DNA of 58,000 nt, taken from positions 13,287,912-13,345,911 of the forward strand of contig CM043965.1 of NCBI GenBank assembly GCA_014529385.2, given 5' to 3'. A program made the translations under genes and the position numbers. Shown here one piece after another: positions 11,574-24,322 of this stretch. Each line of letters starts with the position of its first letter. Position 1 is the stretch's first letter. The stretch comes from Adiantum capillus-veneris. Lineage: Eukaryota > Streptophyta > Polypodiopsida > Polypodiales > Pteridaceae. A model generated the notes under the pieces. It saw nothing but the letters and a program-made list of their open reading frames with translations, ran no database searches and was not told the origin of the DNA.

Positions 11574-11783
11574 TGTTGGGGTGTAGGCCAGGTGGCTGTG
11601 GGAAACCACTCCTGTACACTTGATTCTCACCTAATCAATATAGGGAGAAAAAGAGGTAGAGTTGATACTTCTCTTTCTTCTCCACTAACCCAAGACAGTG
11701 GCTGCCTGTGCATCTCCCCCTTCCCCATTTCTCTTCTTCCCCTCTCTTGCACACACTCCGTACACGCACATGCGCACTCTACA
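11574..11783 (+). repeat. Cp1 3' LTR (210 bp)
   Basis: This is the right-hand copy of 4497-4706, with the same TG and CA ends. The three visible differences are all transitions. Confidence 0.95.
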
Positions 11784-11788
11784 GTAAG
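11784..11788. repeat. Target-site duplication of Cp1, right copy
   Basis: GTAAG is identical to 4492-4496. Confidence 0.95.
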
Positions 11789-12515
11789 AGGGTAAAGTTC
11801 TCAGCGAGTCTGGTTGGCTGTGCCCCAAACTAATTGATCCTTGGTCTCCCCCTTGTGAATGTATTTCAAAGTTCAATTGCGACCTTGCCTCAAATTCTTC
11901 AATAGGAGGTAAGATCACATTCTTTTCTTTTCTCGTGCTATTCATGTGGTTACTCATCCTATTAGCCTCGTTGGCCTCTCGGATTTGCTTCCACAGAACG
12001 TCTAGACCGTTACAGTCCTTACCCATTTTTGCCAATATTTTAGGCTGGAACCCATCACTTGCCCCATCGGTGGTATTTGGCACTATGATAGACTCTCCTC
12101 TGGACTCATAGGCATTAGTGAGTCTTTCCTTTGTTTCCACATGTTTCTCTAAAGTTGGTTGGATAGGGGTTGGAGCTGGTTCTTCATGCCAATTTGCAGG
12201 TTTACCCAGCGGGTCTTCCATCAATGATTGAGCCGTCTCAATCATCTTTTTACACATATCCAACCTCTGTTTTTCTATTTCTGCATATGGATAAGTCATC
12301 CACCTTTGCTCCTGGGTTTGGTTCTTTTTAAGTCGAGCTTCATAAGCTTTTAGAAGCGCATCCAACTGCTCATTTACCTTGTCTGCGAGTACAGATCCTC
12401 CTGATCCTGCACTTTTGGGCTTTGCTATTTCCTTGGGTGCTACGGTTGTTGTGGTGTGTGAGCTTAAGCTAGCTAGATCCTCTAACCGCTCCAATGTATC
12501 CTTTGTATGTTTCAA
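11789..12515 (-). pseudogene. T1 late gag region, Glu/Lys-rich
   Basis: On the minus strand this block runs from TLERLEDLASLSSH to about GSISLGHSQPDSLRTL, where Cp1 interrupts it. It holds charged, probably helical stretches (DALLKAYEARLKKNQTQEQR, KQRLDMCKKMIETAQSLMED) and no domain I can name. It lies between the zinc knuckles and the protease, so it is a spacer of the T1 Gag or Gag-Pol. Translation past 11783 runs into LTR sequence and is meaningless. Confidence 0.65.
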
Positions 12516-12590
12516 CTCCTCGGATAGGGCTGTTTGCTCTTGTTCTTTCCTGGCTTTCCTACGCGCCTTTCTAGCTTTCCAAGTGCTTCT

Positions 12591-12930
12591 CTAATTTTTC
12601 GTTTCTGAACTTTGGGCATCGGTTTCTGGTTCTTCAACTATGGGTTCATTCGTCCTTCTTTGGGCTTGGGCTCGTGTTACCGCCTGAATAGGTATGATTG
12701 TTTCATTTTCCGATCCTCCGCTGGAAGGCACTGTTTCTAACATGTTCAAGGTGGTTTTTGCTCCTTTGCTTGGGTTTTTAGGGCAATCGGGAATCAAATG
12801 AGTAATTCCACATTCTGGGCAATACGCATTGACTCTAATGATTTCATCATGAGGACAGTCTCTTAGCCAATGGTCTCTCCCACACTTGTAACAGGGTCCC
12901 TTGGGTTGTTGAGGTGCTCCTTGAGCTCCT
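12591..12930 (-). pseudogene. T1 Gag zinc knuckles
   Basis: The minus strand encodes two CCHC-type knuckles in a row, CYKCGRDHWLRDCP and CPECGITHLIPDCP, followed by a polar tail (PKNPSKGAK, then ETVPSSGGSENETI). Such knuckles bind element RNA. A stop ends this block just after an acidic segment. Confidence 0.8.
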
Positions 12931-13444
12931 CTTTGTTGGTAAGCATGCCTCTATCCGCCCATGACTCCATTGGCTATGAACATCAGTGTTCCTTCATCTA
13001 GGCTATATCTTCCTTCTCCTCTGCCTGTGTAGCAGTTGGTGGTCCTTGATTTCCTATCATGCTCCATGGTTCTGGTGTCGAGGGTTCTTCCGGTGGATAA
13101 TAGACAGGGTTTTCCGCATATCCATTGGGATCTTCATAATATGCATGCATAGGCACCAAAGCCTTATCCTCTGATTCAGTTACCGTTAGTGTGTATCTTA
13201 TACCAACTGGTCGTAATCCTGGTAGGGGTGGTTATTGCCCCAACACCGGTTGTGGTCTTTCTACACCTAAAGGTCCTGGTAAATTGCCTGCTTGATATCT
13301 AGGCATTGGTGGAACTTGAGGGGAAGCTACTGGATCTTGGGGAGCGTAAGGTCTCTCTCTCACATATCCCTTGTTATAATAACATTCCTCGGTCCCATGG
13401 TTTGTCCATTTTTGTTCAATAGCACACCACTTGGGCTGTTTAGC
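12931..13444 (-). pseudogene. T1 Gag proline-rich linker
   Basis: In broken frames the minus strand encodes WTNHGTEECYY, a Cys/His segment resembling a degenerate knuckle, then a Pro/Gly-rich stretch (PYAPQDPVASPQVPPMPRYQ, GPPTATQAEE). It joins the Gag core to the zinc knuckles. Several stops interrupt it. Confidence 0.5.
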
Positions 13445-14097
13445 CTAGGGTTTGGCGTACAAGTTGATCTTTTTTAGCACTTCATCTACAAGTTGCTCCT
13501 GGTTTACCGCTACTTCTCCTTTCGGTGCTGTCTTAGAAGACTTGCTTCCACTTTGCTGTGAAGAGGAATCGTCATCAAGGTCCTTTAACTCCCCTTCTTT
13601 GTAGACCGCACAATTGTCCACAAGGTACAGAGTTTCCTTGGTCAACTCATTCAACGTCGTGCTCCTCTTCATATGTAAGTCTTTCTGGAGATCTGCATTC
13701 CTTAGTCCTTGGATGAATATCAGCATAAGTCTGGACTGAGTTGGCAGTTCTTCAACAGGACAGAACTTAACATATCTTTTTAGTCTTAGGGCTGCCTTTT
13801 GTACAGATTCTCCATCTTTCTGTTTGAATTTATGGATCTGTGAGACGGTATTATGAGCTATTCCCCTTTGAGAGAATTCCTCAATAAACTCGTCAAACAC
13901 TTCCTCCATCGACTCAAAGTCTCTACGCTCCACAGAGTCAAACCAAGTGCAGCATCATCCTCTAGGGTTAGTCCAAACCCTGCAAATTGGGTAGGAAAAT
14001 CTAACACCTCTTCGGCTCTAATTATGCGCACAAAGGCTACTACATGATCTCTTGGGTCTTTGCTTCCTGTGTATTTCTTGTTTACCCATTTTTTCAC
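13445..14097 (-). pseudogene. T1 Gag core (retrotransposon gag domain)
   Basis: It begins VNKKYTGSKDPRDHVVAFVR and FPTQFAGFGLTLE. After a frameshift near 13940 it continues as RRDFESMEEVFDEFIEEFSQ, IHKFKQKDGESVQKAALRLKRY, PTQSRLMLIFIQGLRN and LTKETLYLVDN. This is the helical capsid-like domain that builds the virus-like particle. The tail is Ser/Lys-rich and ends NLYAKP. The frameshift means no intact Gag is made. Confidence 0.8.
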
Positions 14098-14123
14098 TTG
14101 AGAGGGTCTAATTCTTCGATGGT

Positions 14124-15413
14124 CTACAACCTCATCATTGGATCACCCCGTCCTAGTCGGTATACCTCCTCAGGCCTTCTGTAATAGGCTGGTTCCTCTC
14201 CCAATGGTTCCTCTCCCAGTGGTGCTCCTAAGCCATAATTTCTAACGGTTCTCGCTGGAGGTGGTTCTCCTCTTCCAACTCGTCCTATGGGTGGTCCTCC
14301 AGGCTCTGTTGACCCTTGAGTCTTTGGTTTACTCTCTGCCTGATACCTTGAATAGAGTGGTGGTTCTTGCAAATCCCTGAGCCCTCGTGCGGCTTGATAA
14401 CCATCTCGATTTTGGTCTAGTTCCATTGTTGCACTCTATCGAAGCCATGCCTGCAATGATGGCTGGTTTGCTGGTTGGTCTTGGTTGTTGAATGCTTGCG
14501 GTTTGGTGGAATGTGAGGTTGCGTCATACTCATCTGAAAAAGGATTCGTTGACTTGCTTGGGGTGTAGGTGGCTCTTGGCACTTCCTCAGGCGCATATGC
14601 TGATGCTCCTGGTCCTGTTGCCCTCTCTACCTCCTCTGGGAGAATATGTTGGTATTCTCACCCGTATCTATCAACAAAAACTATGCCCTTCCCCATAGCA
14701 GTTTCATAAGAGAATAAGTAAAGAACCTTGTCTTTGCTTAATTCGTTTACGTATGGTTCTTTGCTGCGAAAGTAAGAGACTATACCCTCACTCTCATGCT
14801 TGTAGATTCCCACGTTCTCGTTATAAGTTGGAACCCTGGTTGTTTTCTTATCATACATAAAAATAGCTCCGGGCCGATCAATGTTTGGTGGCGGTTCTTG
14901 AGCTTCTGAAACCATTTTCCCTTTCGCCACGTTATCTCCATATCTGTTGTAATCTTCAAGGTTACTAACTATTAAATAGTGGTTCCTCTTTTCGTCTCAA
15001 AATCTATCTCCATCATCATACACTCGGATTATCTCCAATCTTTGAGCTCGCCTCTCTTCGATACAAATGCACTTGCGGCCTTGATAGTCAGAATAGACTA
15101 GGGCTCCTCTCGAGTTTGTTCCCTCTAAGAAGATCACCGTGAGCTTGGAATCACTCAAAGGATTTTGGGAGGTGCTTCCTCCTCGCATAGGTCCATCATA
15201 GGTGAAACCTCCTGGCTGTTGACTACCCATCATGAAGAAAGATTTGTCTGACGAAGTGTCAGTATCACTACCTTCCTCAATAATCGGTGCTAGCGGATCT
15301 AGCCTTGCCTGAGTTACACTCTCTTCGGTGGACACTAAGCTACCTTGGTCACCTGCCACCTTCTGGTCTCTAACAATGTATCTTCCTGATCTTAAATTCA
15401 TCAAACTTATCAA
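14124..15413 (-). pseudogene. T1 Gag N-terminal region
   Basis: Three pieces in broken frames (14997-15413, 14658-14930, 14124-14426) make up the start of Gag. The first begins MISLMNLRSGRYIVRDQK, which looks like a genuine start. The rest is low-complexity, with Gly/Ser/Pro and Arg/Glu runs and no recognisable domain (for example GSQQPGGFTYDGPMRGG and EPPLYSRYQAESKPK). I take 15413 as the likely gag start because the leader begins immediately upstream. Confidence 0.6.
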
Positions 15414-15822
15414 TGCAATTTATCACAAATCCAACCACTCACCTGGCAAAGGTCAGTTTCTGCTCTACTTCTTGCTTTGTTGCTGAATATACCTGTACAC
15501 AAGCGTTTTAATTTCGGCAATTGAATCAAAGCATTTATCTGCTAGAGGTTATCTTAGTAATGATTGGTATAGCTGGAGAGTTAATCTCAACCACTATTGT
15601 ATTTTATACACTCCTGCTGTTCTAGATTAGGTCTGCTAATCTCAAAAAGTACTTCCCTCAGATGTTGGTCAATTCACGTGAAAAAGTCTGAATTCAGTCT
15701 TTGCTTCGTCAAATGGGCAAACAAGGTCCAAATTCACTTCTGAAAGATGTTCTGGAACCCCTAAGCCAAATAGAATCTTACTGTTTATGCCAGGTCAAAT
15801 TTTCCTTGCAATAGGCCCTAAT

Positions 15823-15846
15823 AGACATCCTACGCGTAGGATGTCT
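15823..15846. repeat. 24-nt perfect palindrome, copy 1
   Basis: The half AGACATCCTACG is followed exactly by its reverse complement. The centre is ACGCGT. Copy 4 at 16667-16690 is identical. Confidence 0.95.
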
Positions 15847-16098
15847 CCTGCTGTGTTTTGCCTGGATTTTTACACCGTTGTTTCTCCTTGTTGTGATGAG
15901 CCTACATCTGCTTTTACTTTTTGATTTGGACACCTATTAGCTAGTCAATGAGTCAGAAATCTATTCCGATAGCCTGTTGCTGATATTGATCAGTCTACTC
16001 AACTCCAAATTGGACCAAAATTGACTAGGAGGCTTGCCTTAGGCTATATAACACCTTACCATGCTCAAAGTCAAAGTCTGGCTTCATTTTCTTGCATT

Positions 16099-16122
16099 AG
16101 ACATACTATGCGTAGGATGTCT
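16099..16122. repeat. 24-nt palindrome, copy 2 (degenerate)
   Basis: The left half differs from the consensus at two positions; the right half CGTAGGATGTCT is intact. Confidence 0.9.
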
Positions 16123-16223
16123 TTTTCATCAGAATGGCTTCAAACTCAAAGCCCATGCCCCCCTTGAGTTGCTGATCACTTTGGTATACTCAGAATTCAG
16201 TTTGGAGTCCCAAATCACTCAGA

Positions 16224-16247
16224 AGGCATCCTACGCGTAGGATGTCT
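16224..16247. repeat. 24-nt palindrome, copy 3
   Basis: One base of the left half differs from the perfect palindrome; the centre and right half are intact. Confidence 0.92.
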
Positions 16248-16666
16248 TTTTGGCCTGTTTGACCCCAGACTTGTCCCATAGCTTCCCCTTGATGTCAGTA
16301 ACCCAGTGGTATGCTTAGATTTTGGTTTGGATGCCAAAAGTCCCAAATTTCAGCTGTTCTTGTCTTTTTCAGTCAAAAGTGCTAAAGTCCGCTTTGAGTC
16401 CAATTTTCTTACCCAAATGAGGTGAAACCCCTTTCAGTCACTCAATTTATCATGCAAGACATGCTCATGCAGCCATCTTCTGGTTTTGGTCTCAAAATAA
16501 TGTTTTGGCACTATTTGGGTAGGATGTCTGACAATTTCAATCTATCTGGCCTTATCCTTTCAAGATATGGCCAAATTTCTACTTTCTAGTTGAAATTAGG
16601 GTAAACCCTACCTTCTGAACACACTGGTCAACTCAAAATCCCAAAATTCCTCCCAGATAAGCCTGT

Positions 16667-16690
16667 AGACATCCTACGCGTAGGATGTCT
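16667..16690. repeat. 24-nt perfect palindrome, copy 4
   Basis: It is identical to copy 1. Both are followed by CCTG. Confidence 0.95.
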
Positions 16691-17220
16691 CCTGGCTTAA
16701 AATTAAATTTTTTTCTGACAGGAATGCTCCTGATGCTCTGTAGGTCTATCAGAAACACTCACGGTAACTTTTGGACTTTAATTAGGCTTTCAAACACACT
16801 TTTGCGTCTTTTTGCGTCTTTTACAAACTTGTAATGACTTTACCAAGCAAGTTTTCATGCATGAAATGCTCTAGATCCTTAATCATGATGTCCTACTTAC
16901 TCTACTCCTACCTATCATGTGACATGGCGATAATGGTGTTTTTGGTTGCTTTTTGGCCTCTCCGGACTCTCAAGCTCTCCTCTCACTGCTTCTACCACTC
17001 CAACTCCTACTCTAGAACTTGACTACCACCTAAAACTACCTAAGTCTACCTCATCTACCTAAGTCGAAGGATTTAGGCCATGCACATGCTTCCTAGATTC
17101 CCCCTAAGACCTAGAGAGTCCTCCACCCTCTGATCCTATCTAAATGTAAAGCGAGACTCTTGGCAAGCCAAAAATCCCAATCCTCAAGGATTAGTCTCGG
17201 TCACCTACCTAAGGTTTTCG

Positions 17221-17239
17221 TCCCCGGCAGCGGCGGCAA
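17221..17239 (-). other. T1 primer-binding site
   Basis: Read on the minus strand this is TTGCCGCCGCTGCCGGGGA. It matches the TTGGCGCCGTTGCCGGGGA site typical of Athila/Tat elements at 17 of 19 positions and abuts the LTR end. Confidence 0.8.
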
Positions 17240-18256
<1,017 letters not shown>

Positions 18257-19081
18257 CCTATCCTCTAATTAAGGTGGAGTTGCTACAAGTCAAAGAAAGG
18301 CTTTACACAGACATGCAAGAAGAAAGCGTAGATCAAGACCACCCGAAGTGGAGGCTTAGCTGGTTGAACAAGAATCCAAGGTATTTGATTCTGTTCACAA
18401 GAGCACCTGCGGCCCTACAAAAGGATCCTACTTTCTGTCCTGTACCAAGAGTAAGGACTTAGATAGCACATGAGGCACTAACAAAGAAGCGGCCAACTTG
18501 GCTGAATTACCTCAGATTGCTTGCTCCAGCAAAGGGACCACTGACAGAAGAGTACATGGTGAAAACCCTAACGGGCGCCATGTCCTTCTTCAGAAGTCTG
18601 CCAGATCTATCATGTGCAATGTTATAAAAAATGTGTCGAATGTTGCTCACCTGCATCAAAGTATTCCATGAGCCAAAGCAAGAAGGCACTCCGTGGATGT
18701 CATTCCTCAAGGGTAACAAAGGGTTGTGCTATGATCTCAGTGGCCAACCTTCCAAAGAAGTCCTCTATGGCTTCTATACCAGCAGATGTATGTTTTTACC
18801 TTCTCACAATATGCTGGCGTTTGAGGAAGCATTCTACACAGGGTTCTTCACTTGGTGAACCAAAATATTTGGGTCAATGATCAGCAACTTGACATCCAGG
18901 TCTATAGGCTACTCAACAATGGAGCTGAAAAACAGAGTCAGTATGTAGTTCTTGCAAGTGTCTGGTAAAGAGAGGAAAATCAGATACCAAAAGGCACTAA
19001 ATACGCTTAAAGACTGCCTCGCCAGCCATCAACCCAAAGACTACTTCAACCCATAAACCTGTATCAAGGGACGACACAGGC
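18257..19081 (+). pseudogene. T2: unidentified coding remnant before a 3' LTR
   Basis: The plus strand encodes protein-like segments in at least two frames: VELLQVKERLYTDMQEESVD, HPKWRLSWLNKNPRYLILF, WLNYLRLLAPAKGPLTEEY, then IKVFHEPKQEGTPWMSFLKG and EEAFYTGFFTW. I recognise none of them. The stretch lies between the T1 insertion and a polypurine tract plus LTR, so it is the 3'-terminal coding part of another LTR element. Some Athila-type elements have an extra gene at this position, but the family is not established here. Confidence 0.5.
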
Positions 19082-19095
19082 AAGGAGGGGGGGCA
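19082..19095 (+). other. T2 polypurine tract
   Basis: AAGGAGGGGGGGCA immediately precedes the TG of the LTR. Confidence 0.8.
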
Positions 19096-19096
19096 A

Positions 19097-19498
19097 TGTT
19101 AGCAGCAAGCTAACACGGATACCATTTTTAGGAGGTCCCATATAAAAACACTTATTATTTTTGATAAATCGGGAACATTGTAACTCTTATTTTTTGGATA
19201 ACCTTGTAATTGATGAGCCAGGGCTGCAAGCTTCCAGATTGTATCAACCTGTCATTACCTATCTTTAGTTAGAGCTCCCAAATTATTAGTTTTGACCACC
19301 AAAAACCTTGGCTAAGGTATAAAATCCAATTTTTGTAAGTTATTTGTAAGTTTTGGATAATGAAATATACACCGTGAGCTAACGATGCTCACTTCTCTCC
19401 TTCTCACACTTCCTACTCCCTCCCCCCGGTTGTCATAGTGTAGTCGCGTTTCTGCATTACAATTACAGGTTAGAGCTCTACGCATTGACGTAAACACA
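19097..19498 (+). repeat. T2 3' LTR (about 0.4 kb)
   Basis: It starts TGTTAGC, and its first 19 bases form a hairpin: TGTTAGC, loop AGCAA, GCTAACA. A TATA-like GGTATAAAATCC lies near 19316. The right end is probably the CA near 19496-19498. About 20 bases later TTTTGGCATCGCCGACC resembles a primer-binding region, so the LTR could instead be shared with a following element. Confidence 0.6.
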
Positions 19499-20011
19499 TC
19501 ACAATATTTCTAGCTTTTGGCATCGCCGACCCGCGGCCTGATTTCATCACTCATAAGTAGGAATTTCCACTTTAGAATAAAAAACTAAGCATAGACGGGG
19601 TGTTGGGGCATCATTGCTAAGCACTTAGGTGCATTCCGGGTCGAAAACGACTAGGTCAAAAATCCACTGCTGTTAATAATCGCGATTTTGGCACTTGACC
19701 TAAAGTGGGGTTTAAGACCATAAGCATGTGTACTTAGGTCTTATAAACATTTCCTAGAAGTTTTATTACGTTTGGATGTCATTTGATGTTGTAACGGATG
19801 TGATTTGTTTGTCGATGAGCGATTGGCTTTTGGTGATTTCAGTCACTTGAGTGTAGCTTGAGTTAGATGCAAGTTGTTTGTTGTTTTCCAAGAGATTGAT
19901 AACCTCTTATAGCCTCTATGCACTAGACAAGTCAGCTTCATCCCATGGATTGACAATTTAATCGTGGTTCTCGCTAAAACTGCAATAAGATAGAATAGTG
20001 AGGTTAGACAT

Positions 20012-20012
20012 C

Positions 20013-20043
<31 letters not shown>

Positions 20044-20060
20044 ACACACAGACACACACA
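20012..20060. repeat. C homopolymer and CA microsatellite
   Basis: Eighteen C are followed directly by a CA dinucleotide run with one GA interruption. Confidence 0.97.
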
Positions 20061-20622
20061 CTCAAGTACGGTTAGGAAAGGTACTCTTCCTCATGAACAC
20101 ATAACCTACACACACATATCTACACGGGCCTAGATTTAACCTTGTAGTCTCTAAACTAAGCTTCTTCAATATAAATGGTTACATTTCCTCTGCATACATA
20201 AATTATTTGAGGTCTATGATGACCTTGGACAATGTCTTGTGATTTAGACCAGTAACCCTACATGGGTATATGCATGTACACACTTACTCTGATGTTAATA
20301 TTGAGGGTTTTCTAATGTTGCTACTAGTATACAGGCAAGGTTAATCTGTTATACACACTTGATGCATCACCCAACCCTACACTACAATGCTTAGGAACCT
20401 TCAGTATACCATTCACATGAGGGTAGGATAGGAAACATTCAGTAAAAAGTTGTTTTTACTACTGGTAACAAGGGTGTTCTCTCCCCCAAAGAAATGCTAC
20501 CGCTTGCCTTATCCCTTGCGAGTTCAAGCCTAGTACCTCTTTATGGATACCCACATAGGGTAGTTGCACAAATTCAAAGCACCCATTTTGGGTGGTTACA
20601 TAACCTTTAAATTTCCATATCA

Positions 20623-20624
<2 letters not shown>

Positions 20625-20696
<72 letters not shown>
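20625..20696. repeat. CT/GA microsatellite (72 bp)
   Basis: This is an uninterrupted CT dinucleotide run. Confidence 0.98.
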
Positions 20697-20700
<4 letters not shown>

Positions 20701-22097
20701 AGCATTAGTGATTGTAAGCAATAGCTAAATATAGTGGATAGGCTTTAAGTCCCAACACATGGCATCTAAAATATATGCATGCTATTTTGAGAATGCACTG
20801 TCAATCCCCTCGTGCAACCCTTGTTGGATCTCTCTTTTTAACACGCACACACACGGACACTCAACCATGGGCTTACACATAGGCACAAGGTGACGCTCTC
20901 TCTATCATTCACCATTTAATGTAGCTATCTTGTCATCTCTATCTCTTCTACTCTCTGTGTATGTCACACACACACGCACGCACGCGCACGCAAGCACACA
21001 TGTTGACCTTCTCTTTGAAATGTGTATCCATCGTGGAAGGAGGCTCTGTGCTAAAAGTTCATGGTGTCTTCTAGTGAAATCCAAGCACAAGGATGGACTT
21101 GTCAATGCCTTGATCATGGGCACCAACATCAGGTTATTTTTTATATGGTGCGTCTAGAACCATGAACCACAATAATGCTGGCACTTGAAGGCCATATGGT
21201 CTTAACAAAGGTTCTCCAATGGATCTGAGTGAGTTGGTAACCCTAACCAATTGAAAGGTGAAGAAGTGCCTCCTTAGGCTACATCCCCCCTCCATCGTCT
21301 ATACAATATCGACAATGATAAAGGACAACATCATTCAGGTAGGTGCATCTCCACCTACTCAGTACACTTTGGGTTCTAGATTATATATTTTCTATGGCAT
21401 TCTTTTGCTTGTATCTGCACAAATTAGGTCAAAAGATGAATAAGCAATGTATTGAGATTAGAGACTGGCCCTTTTACTTTGTATCAATAAGGTTTTCTCT
21501 GATCATAATGCTGTTCAATTTTTGTGGGATCATGCTTAAACTTTTTGGTGGCATGGTAGTAGTTGGATACTTTAACTCTAAGCATAAATATGAGGTATTG
21601 AAAACTGTTGGAAACACCTTCTCACATATGGTTTCATGGTAGAAGACTATAGAACACCTCTTCAAATACACTTAATACTGGATTTAATTATCATAATAAT
21701 GGTATGGTATTCCTTCAAGGTGGTAATGGTTAAGACCACTAGTCATTTGTCCAATTCATCTTTTTGTGATTTCTTAAATAACCACATGCTGTGTATGCTG
21801 ACTCTACAGATGTACTTCAATGTCGGCCTCTTAACAAAGGTTTGGGAGACCTGATTGGGAATCTCTTAGTAATGATTTCTCTAACTACGATAGTGATATA
21901 AGACTTGGAGGGGGAGCAGTTCAGCCTACTACCTACTCCTGGTTCCAAAAAACTGCTACATGCTTTAATGCTAGGTTGATAGTATAGTTCGATTGTCTAT
22001 TGTTCTCTGCAAAAAATATTTTATGTCTCAACCTCTTGGGAGATGATAGTTTATTTACATATATATAATCTAGATATAATCAGACTGTTGAGATATG

Positions 22098-22098
<1 letters not shown>

Positions 22099-22142
<44 letters not shown>
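22099..22142. repeat. CA/TG microsatellite (44 bp)
   Basis: This is an uninterrupted CA dinucleotide run. Confidence 0.98.
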
Positions 22143-22145
<3 letters not shown>

Positions 22146-24004
22146 ACAATGGTAGATCTAAGGATCATGATGATGTTAAGGATGCAAGATCATATTCCAT
22201 TGATTGGTGATAGGGGCATAATACAAAGATCCGATTGTTTTTGGGTACATCGTATCTTGTGTTTAAGTGAAGAGAAGCGGGAATGAAGCTCCACCACACA
22301 TGGCCTTACAAAGATGCCGTTGGATGGAGCTCCTGGCTTTGTGATCTTTTGAACTCTTGATTTGAAGTCTGGACTTTGTGATGTTTCAAATTCATGTTTG
22401 TTAGATTGATAGCCATTTTTTGGCTATCCGAAATTGCCACAGTGAGCTACTTCACCCTACCAAAATCACATAAACACTATGGCTATCCCTACCATTTCAT
22501 TGTACATAGGCGTGTGTGAGTTAGGGGACTTCCCCATATCTCCCCTTAAAAACCCTCAGCTAGTTAGTCATTGGGCTAGTTGAGCCAAAAAAATAAAAAT
22601 AATCAAAAGAACAAAAATATATTACGGCCTATTTGTGTGTAAATATTTTATTGTATATAGGACATAAATATAGGGATTTTCCTACTTTCACGCACACACT
22701 CATTCCTCTCCATCCCTCACTCAAACCTGCAACTTTCATGGTTTTTTCATCTTCTTCACCATTTCCATCTCTATCTTACTCCATAGATCAAAATTATCAT
22801 CTCTACACACATATAGCTCAATTTCTCTCTCTAGAATCAAACTCATATTACCATAACCTATTAATCCTTTCACAAAAAGAGAAAAAATCAGCAAATGACC
22901 AAGCTCAAGCTCTGCAAAAGGAGGATTATGATCATGGAAAATTGAACTTTTCCATGGTCATAAGAACTACACTGGCAGACTTCTACAACCGCTCATTCAC
23001 TGGAGGAGATAGGTGGAAAATTCCCTTTCCATCTTGTGGTTTTTCATCAAATTGTGTAAATTCTAAACCTTTCCTTACCTTTTTTATCATTGTACAAATC
23101 ATTAATGCATCTTGAGTGGATATGCCATGTAATTTTACTCAATCCTACTAACTACAAACTATTAACACTAACCACTAACATACTAACACAAAGTAGCCAT
23201 TGACCTAACCATAAAAGACACCTCACCTCAAGCCTACATATGCATAATAACTCTCTCTCTCTCTCTCTCCCCTTAAACTCTACTTTCACCTTATCTACCA
23301 CCAATAATTCTCTCTTTTGAGCCCACATCCATGACTCAAGCAGATAAAGAAGGCCCGCAATGTTTTCATATTCATAAAAATCATAATCCTGATTTGTTAG
23401 CTTGTAAATTTGGATTTCTAATAATCTTAATGAGAGGTCTCCAACCTATAAATATGCCCCTCTCATTCTTGTAAATAACCTCCAATATCTCACATAGTAC
23501 CCCAACACTCTATGCGTGAGGAGAGACTTAGGCGTATCAACCACTTTGTGAGATTTACTTTTAGTGTGAGAGAAGCTTTCAAGCTACACATTGCAAGTGA
23601 GAGAGTGTGAGTTCAAAATTTCAAAACCACTATTGTATATGCTCCTCCATCATCAATAAATTGAGATTTGGTGCATCAAAGGCGTGATTCGACGTTCAAA
23701 TCTTCGTCCTTCTACTTGTGCAATAAGGTTTGGTGAATTCAAGGTGACTTGTGTATTTTAAGTTTCTATCATTTGATCTTGTTTGAAAAGTGTTTTAGTG
23801 TGTTTACATTGCCAATTTTGTGTCCATTGTAAGAGGTTATTGTGGTGAGAGGTCTCCCACACACTAAAACTGTGTGTGTGTGTGTGTGTATTGGTAATGT
23901 TTAGCATTCACTAAGAATTGAGATAGTTTTGTACAAGCTATGTGATAGCATCATAACGAACCATCTCCATTTGCAAGCCACGAACAAGGTATTATGCAAG
24001 TTCC

Positions 24005-24045
<41 letters not shown>

Positions 24046-24322
24046 CTCTTCTCTTTGCTCTAGCTCTCTCTACTCCATTTGATGTGTGTTTTGGTGTGAG
24101 ATTGCTTGTGTGTGTTTTGTGGCGCATCTTCTTGTGTGTGACAAAATCTCTCTTGCATCCTAGTTTGCATAACTAGGTGGTGCCCTTTTTCTTATTTGGC
24201 TGTGGATTTGTCGTTGTTTCTTGCTTGTGGTTGCCCCAGTCCCAATTGAGCAGCACGGGAGCCTTGAGGGGTGTTTAGAGGTCGCCTCTCTTGTTGCCCA
24301 CCGCCCTGGACCGCCTCAATTT

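Larger units (their letters stand above)
4497..11783 (+). mobile_element. Cp1: Ty1/copia LTR retrotransposon inserted in T1
   Basis: The element is 7287 bp, with 210-bp LTRs starting TG and ending CA, a methionine-initiator-type primer-binding site, a 2.7-kb leader, one gag-pol reading frame (gag, protease, integrase, RT, RNase H in copia order), a polypurine tract and a perfect 5-bp target duplication. By eye the LTRs differ at 3 of 210 positions, all transitions, so the insertion is fairly recent. One in-frame stop, one frameshift and one small deletion break pol, so this copy probably depends on others to move. Confidence 0.95.
15414..17220 (-). other. T1 leader with repeated palindromes
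   Basis: No coding region is visible in these 1.8 kb between gag and the primer-binding site. Four full or near-full copies of a 24-nt palindrome lie within it (15823-15846, 16099-16122, 16224-16247, 16667-16690), plus a half site at 16519-16529. Confidence 0.75.
19499..24322. other. Gene-free stretch with microsatellites
   Basis: I see no convincing coding region on either strand. It holds a C18 run with CA repeat (20012-20060), a CT tract (20625-20696), CA (22099-22142), GT (23871-23890) and CT (24009-24038). The part at about 23400-24322 has a TATA-like CCTATAAATATG near 23442 and lies just before the H primer-binding site, so it probably contains the H 5' LTR, but no second copy is present to define it. 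Confidence 0.7.

Noticed and set aside
15823-16690. CRISPR-like array from the repeated palindrome
   Set aside because: The spacing is irregular (about 125 to 440 bases), the context is a plant retrotransposon, and there are no associated genes.
21240-21660. Host gene fragment
   Set aside because: The short open frames are Leu/Phe/Ile-rich and show no conserved motif or splice structure I could support.
22095-22286. His-Thr repeat protein
   Set aside because: It is the translation of the CA microsatellite.
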